This document shows, piece after piece, positions 6,182-8,771 of a DNA stretch of 8,771 nucleotides; position 1 is the first letter of the stretch, and the number at the start of each line of letters is the position of its first letter. The notes under the pieces are model-generated. The model saw only the letters and a list, made by a program, of their open reading frames with translations. It ran no database searches and was not told where the DNA came from. The DNA is from Bacteroidota bacterium (GTDB lineage: Bacteria; Bacteroidota; Bacteroidia; Bacteroidales; Lentimicrobiaceae): the NCBI GenBank assembly GCA_023428585.1, contig JAEYXG010000212.1:1-8771 (forward strand). The letters run 5' to 3'. The translations under genes were made by a program, and so were the position numbers.

Positions 6182-6805
6182 ATGCATCCCCTGTTTGAAG
6201 GTATGATTTTAGGGCTTACTCTGGCAATAATGCTGGGGCCTGCACTATTTACACTCATTCAAACCAGTATTCACCGGGGGCCTTATAGGGGAACACTGCT
6301 GGCTACAGGAATATTTTTAAGTGATTTGGCCCTGGTATGGTTTTGCTATCTTGGAGCAGCTCAAATATTCGGCAATGAACGCAATGGAATTGTTTTCGGT
6401 GTTATTGGCGGTATAATTCTTATTGCGTTTGGAATTGTAACCTACTTGAGGAAGGTACAAGTGGCCACTGACGAGATGCTTGATAACATTAAAAAGCCAC
6501 CACCCATTACTTATATTTTCAAAGGTTTTTTCCTGAATTTTGCCAATCCCTTTGTTTGGCTCTTCTGGATTTCAGTTATGGTGACCGTTAGTGCCAGTTA
6601 TGGAACAGAGTCAGTTTCAGTTAAGGTGTTCTTTGCCGGATCACTATTGACCATATTTTCAACTGATTTGTTAAAGGTATTTGTTGCAAATCATCTTAAA
6701 AAGTATCTGAAGCCAAAATTGCTGATCAGGTTGAACCATGGTGTAGGCATATTGTTGGTGATATTTGGTATATTCCTGATGATCAAGACCTTTATAAGGT
6801 TCTAA
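6182..6805 (+). CDS. LysE family transporter (amino acid / small-molecule exporter)
   Basis: The product is a 207-residue inner-membrane protein with about six hydrophobic segments: roughly residues 5-28, 38-60, 68-88, 110-135, 147-170 and 185-205. The first helix carries the LysE/RhtB hallmark, LGLTLAIMLGPALFTLIQTSIHRG, with the Gly-Pro pair and the following IQ-S-RG. A second hallmark, FLNFANPFVWLFWISVM, opens the fourth segment. Family members export amino acids (lysine, homoserine, threonine and others) driven by the proton gradient; this one's substrate cannot be read from sequence. The start ATG 6182 is 8 nt after the GH3 stop with no promoter between, so it belongs to the GH3 operon, and its substrate may be the GH3 product or an amino acid used by GH3. 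It converges on recJ with 35 nt between the stop codons. Length is typical. Confidence 0.9.
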   Translation: MHPLFEGMILGLTLAIMLGPALFTLIQTSIHRGPYRGTLLATGIFLSDLALVWFCYLGAAQIFGNERNGIVFGVIGGIILIAFGIVTYLRKVQVATDEMLDNIKKPPPITYIFKGFFLNFANPFVWLFWISVMVTVSASYGTESVSVKVFFAGSLLTIFSTDLLKVFVANHLKKYLKPKLLIRLNHGVGILLVIFGIFLMIKTFIRF

Positions 6806-6840
6806 TAGTTCTTAAACTCTGCATTTGAAATTTTGGCAGT

Positions 6841-8646
6841 TCATGTTTTGTCATTTACTGAATCTACCATTATATCCTTGATGTTGATTTGAATCTCTTT
6901 TTTGTTATTCCACTCATTCTCTTCAATGTGATAGCAGATATTAAAAGGTTGTCCTTTGCTTATATAATTAAAATGATCACCCAGTTGAAATCCAATTGCC
7001 GGAATTGGATTTGAAGCATAGTCTATATGGCCGAGCGTTAGTTTCAGGTGTTTGCTTTTTAATAAACGGCCATTGCCATTATCAATTACCCCGTCAGTTT
7101 GGAATACAGGTGATGGATTGCCCGGTCCGAAAGGCGCAAATTGCTTGATTAGTCGAATGAATTTGAAATTTATTTCATTGAGGGTAAGCTTAAGATCTAT
7201 CTCCACTTCGGGTGTCATCATTTCATCAGTTATTTTAGATGAAACAACGCTCTCAAATTTTTCAATGAATGCATCAAGATTTTCAGGTTTCATTGACAAG
7301 CCTGCGGCATATTTATGTCCTCCGAAATGTTCAAGCAGATCACTGCATTCATCAATGGCATCATAAATATCAAAATCCTTTACTGAACGGGCTGATCCGG
7401 TAATTAATCCATTTGATTGTGTAAGGACAATAGTGGGGCGATAATAAGTTTCAATCAATCGAGAAGCAACAATTCCGATAACTCCTTTATGCCACTCCTT
7501 GTTGAAAACAACGGTTGAGCGTGAATTCTGCAATCGTGATAAGTTTTTGATGCTCTCCAATGCCATGTCAGTTGTATTCAAATCAAGATCACGCCGGGTA
7601 GTATTGAAATCATTTATCTGTGTTGCCAATACTTCAGCATCAGCCTGATTGTCACAGATAAGAAGCCTCACTGCATTCTTGCCACTCTCAATTCTACCGG
7701 CGGCATTGATACGGGGGCCTATCAGGAATACAAGGTCAGAAATGGTAAGTTCCCGACAGAAGTAACAGGGGTCAGTAGTTGAAAGGTCATTTATTCCATT
7801 GGTAGTTGCATTCCCATTGCCATTTTTAGTTATATTGGCATATCGCAGTATCGCTTCAAAACAAGCTTTGGGCTTTGTATTCAACAATTTTAAACCATAA
7901 GTGGCGAGTATACGGTTTTCACCGGTAATGGGTACAATATCAGAAGCTATGCTTACTGTTACGAGGTCAAGATATTTTGTAAGGGAAGCAAATGGAATGT
8001 TCTTTCTGATTCCAATTGCCTGAATTAGCTTAAACCCTACACCGCATCCTGATAATTCCTTGTAAGGGTAATTACAATCATGACGTTTAGGATCAAGCAC
8101 GGCAATTGCCTCAGGAATAGAATCGCCGGGCCGATGATGGTCACAAATGATAAAATCAACCCCCAGATTATTGGCGTAGTCTATTTTTTCAATCGCTTTT
8201 ATGCCACAATCCAATGCAATTACGAGTTTGAAATCCTCTTTTTTTGCATAATCAATACTTTGAATGGAGATTCCATAACCCTCTGAGTATCTATCGGGGA
8301 TATAGAAATCTATAAGGTTCTCTGACACGCCAGACTCTAGAAGGAATGTATAAACGAGTGCCACGGCGGTAGTGCCGTCAACATCATAATCCCCATAAAC
8401 CAGAATTTTCTCTTTCTCTTCAATAGCATCAAAGATACGGGTAATGGCTGCATCCATATCTTTCATAAGGAAAGGATCATGCAGTTCATCAAGGTCAGGC
8501 CTGAAGAAGGACTTGGCTTCCTGAAATGTGTATATACCCCGTTGAACAAGTAATTCGGCAACTACTTCACTAATATTTAACGCCTCAGCTAAAGAATGAA
8601 CCTTTGCCGGATCACCTTTAGGCTTAACAACCCATCTCTTATGCAT
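6841..8646 (-). CDS. recJ: Single-stranded-DNA-specific exonuclease RecJ
   Basis: RecJ degrades single-stranded DNA 5' to 3' in recombination and mismatch or base-excision repair, using Mn or Mg. The product is 601 residues. The DHH domain holds motif I DYDVDG (86-91), motif II DCG (146-148) and motif III DHH (169-171), which carry the metal-binding Asp and His residues. Then come SGCGVGFKL (199-207), ASDIVP (234-239) and GPRINAAGR (310-318). The DHHA1 domain has GSARS (417-421) and GGHKYAAG (442-449). The C-terminal OB-like part has FGPGNP (506-511). All catalytic motifs look intact. It is somewhat longer than usual because of an Asn/Gly/Thr-rich stretch at 275-297 ending in a CxxC, just before the GPRINAAGR region. 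The start MHKRWVVKP matches the normal N-terminus. The gene ends 35 nt from the convergent LysE gene, and no clear terminator is visible there. Confidence 0.96.
   Translation of the reverse strand: MHKRWVVKPKGDPAKVHSLAEALNISEVVAELLVQRGIYTFQEAKSFFRPDLDELHDPFLMKDMDAAITRIFDAIEEKEKILVYGDYDVDGTTAVALVYTFLLESGVSENLIDFYIPDRYSEGYGISIQSIDYAKKEDFKLVIALDCGIKAIEKIDYANNLGVDFIICDHHRPGDSIPEAIAVLDPKRHDCNYPYKELSGCGVGFKLIQAIGIRKNIPFASLTKYLDLVTVSIASDIVPITGENRILATYGLKLLNTKPKACFEAILRYANITKNGNGNATTNGINDLSTTDPCYFCRELTISDLVFLIGPRINAAGRIESGKNAVRLLICDNQADAEVLATQINDFNTTRRDLDLNTTDMALESIKNLSRLQNSRSTVVFNKEWHKGVIGIVASRLIETYYRPTIVLTQSNGLITGSARSVKDFDIYDAIDECSDLLEHFGGHKYAAGLSMKPENLDAFIEKFESVVSSKITDEMMTPEVEIDLKLTLNEINFKFIRLIKQFAPFGPGNPSPVFQTDGVIDNGNGRLLKSKHLKLTLGHIDYASNPIPAIGFQLGDHFNYISKGQPFNICYHIEENEWNNKKEIQINIKDIMVDSVNDKT
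7755..7824 (-). other. Asn/Gly/Thr-rich insertion with CxxC inside RecJ
   Basis: This segment encodes RecJ residues 275-297, NGNGNATTNGINDLST followed by TDPCYFC. The DNA contains repeated AATGG-type units (AATGGC, AATGGG, AATGGA), so the insertion may have grown by short-repeat slippage. From memory, related RecJ proteins pass directly from the helix before it to the RELTISDLV... segment. It likely forms a surface loop. Confidence 0.5.
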
Positions 8647-8664
8647 TACAACTGTTTTGATGGG

Positions 8665-8692
8665 TAAAAATAGTGAATCTCCTTATAAACAA
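8665..8692 (-). promoter_or_regulatory. Candidate recJ promoter
   Basis: On the minus strand TTG (8692-8690) and TATTTTTA (8672-8665) are separated by 17 nt, fitting the Bacteroidota TTG-N17-TAnnTTTG pattern apart from the last base. The start codon lies 18 nt further on. The remaining sequence to the window end (8693-8771) holds no gene that can be supported. It contains a second TTTTACCC on the same strand (8740-8733) and an interrupted inverted repeat, ATATC/GATAT, at 8747-8761. Confidence 0.4.
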
Positions 8693-8771
8693 CTAAAATT
8701 TTTATGAATTATGTGCTGATATAAAAAACGCCGGGTAAAATTGGGGATATCGAATTGATATTTCAACATCA

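Noticed and set aside
6787..6801. GACCTT/AAGGTT hairpin at the end of the LysE gene as a terminator shared with recJ
   Set aside because: Six pairs including one G-T wobble, a 3-nt loop inside coding sequence and no T-tract on either strand.
7052..8286. Plus-strand open stretches opposite recJ
   Set aside because: They are antisense shadows of a conserved RecJ frame with no domain features or promoter of their own.
8733..8740. Second TTTTACCC upstream of recJ as a further promoter
   Set aside because: The preceding bases are CAA rather than TAnn, so it lacks the essential part of the -7 element; the repeat may be chance.

Overview
The window looks like chromosomal DNA from a member of the Bacteroidota. 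Base composition is AT-leaning. Several gene starts have TAnnTTTG-like -7 boxes and no Shine-Dalgarno sequence, as is usual in that phylum. The gene content also fits: an MlaF/MlaD-type lipid-transport pair whose MCE protein ends in a Bacteroidota-like NFLLKGFFKKK tail, a lipoprotein with putative Ig-like domains, a YkpA/YbiT-type ABC-F ATPase, a bacterial GH3 protein, a LysE-family exporter and RecJ. No mobile element, CRISPR array, rRNA or tRNA was seen. The genus cannot be given from the sequence alone.

Bases 1-2418 hold three forward genes, and all three are interrupted. An MlaF-like ATPase (its first few codons lie left of the window) has a one-base frameshift near base 47 and an in-frame TGA at 609. 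The adjoining MCE/MlaD-like gene has an in-frame TAA at 1010. A separate lipoprotein gene has an in-frame TAG at 1990. In each case the homologous reading resumes immediately after the lesion in the same frame, so each looks like a single-base change in an otherwise preserved gene. Either this stretch is recently decayed, or it is poorly sequenced.

Bases 2419-4461 hold an intact ABC-F gene with a clear -7 box and a hairpin in its leader, then a nested pair of palindromes starting at its stop codon, then a small basic protein of unknown function. Bases 4462-6805 hold a GH3-family gene followed 8 nt later by a LysE-family exporter, almost certainly one operon. Bases 6841-8646 carry recJ on the minus strand, convergent with the exporter, with its promoter candidate at 8665-8692.

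The genes do not form one pathway. The MlaF/MlaD pair would work in lipid traffic across the envelope, the ABC-F protein on the ribosome, and RecJ in DNA repair. The most suggestive functional link is GH3 plus LysE, read here as an adenylating or acyl-conjugating enzyme paired with a small-molecule exporter. The most unusual observations are the run of four lesions in three consecutive genes, the one-good-site/one-dead-site layout of the ABC-F ATPase, and the GH3-exporter pairing.
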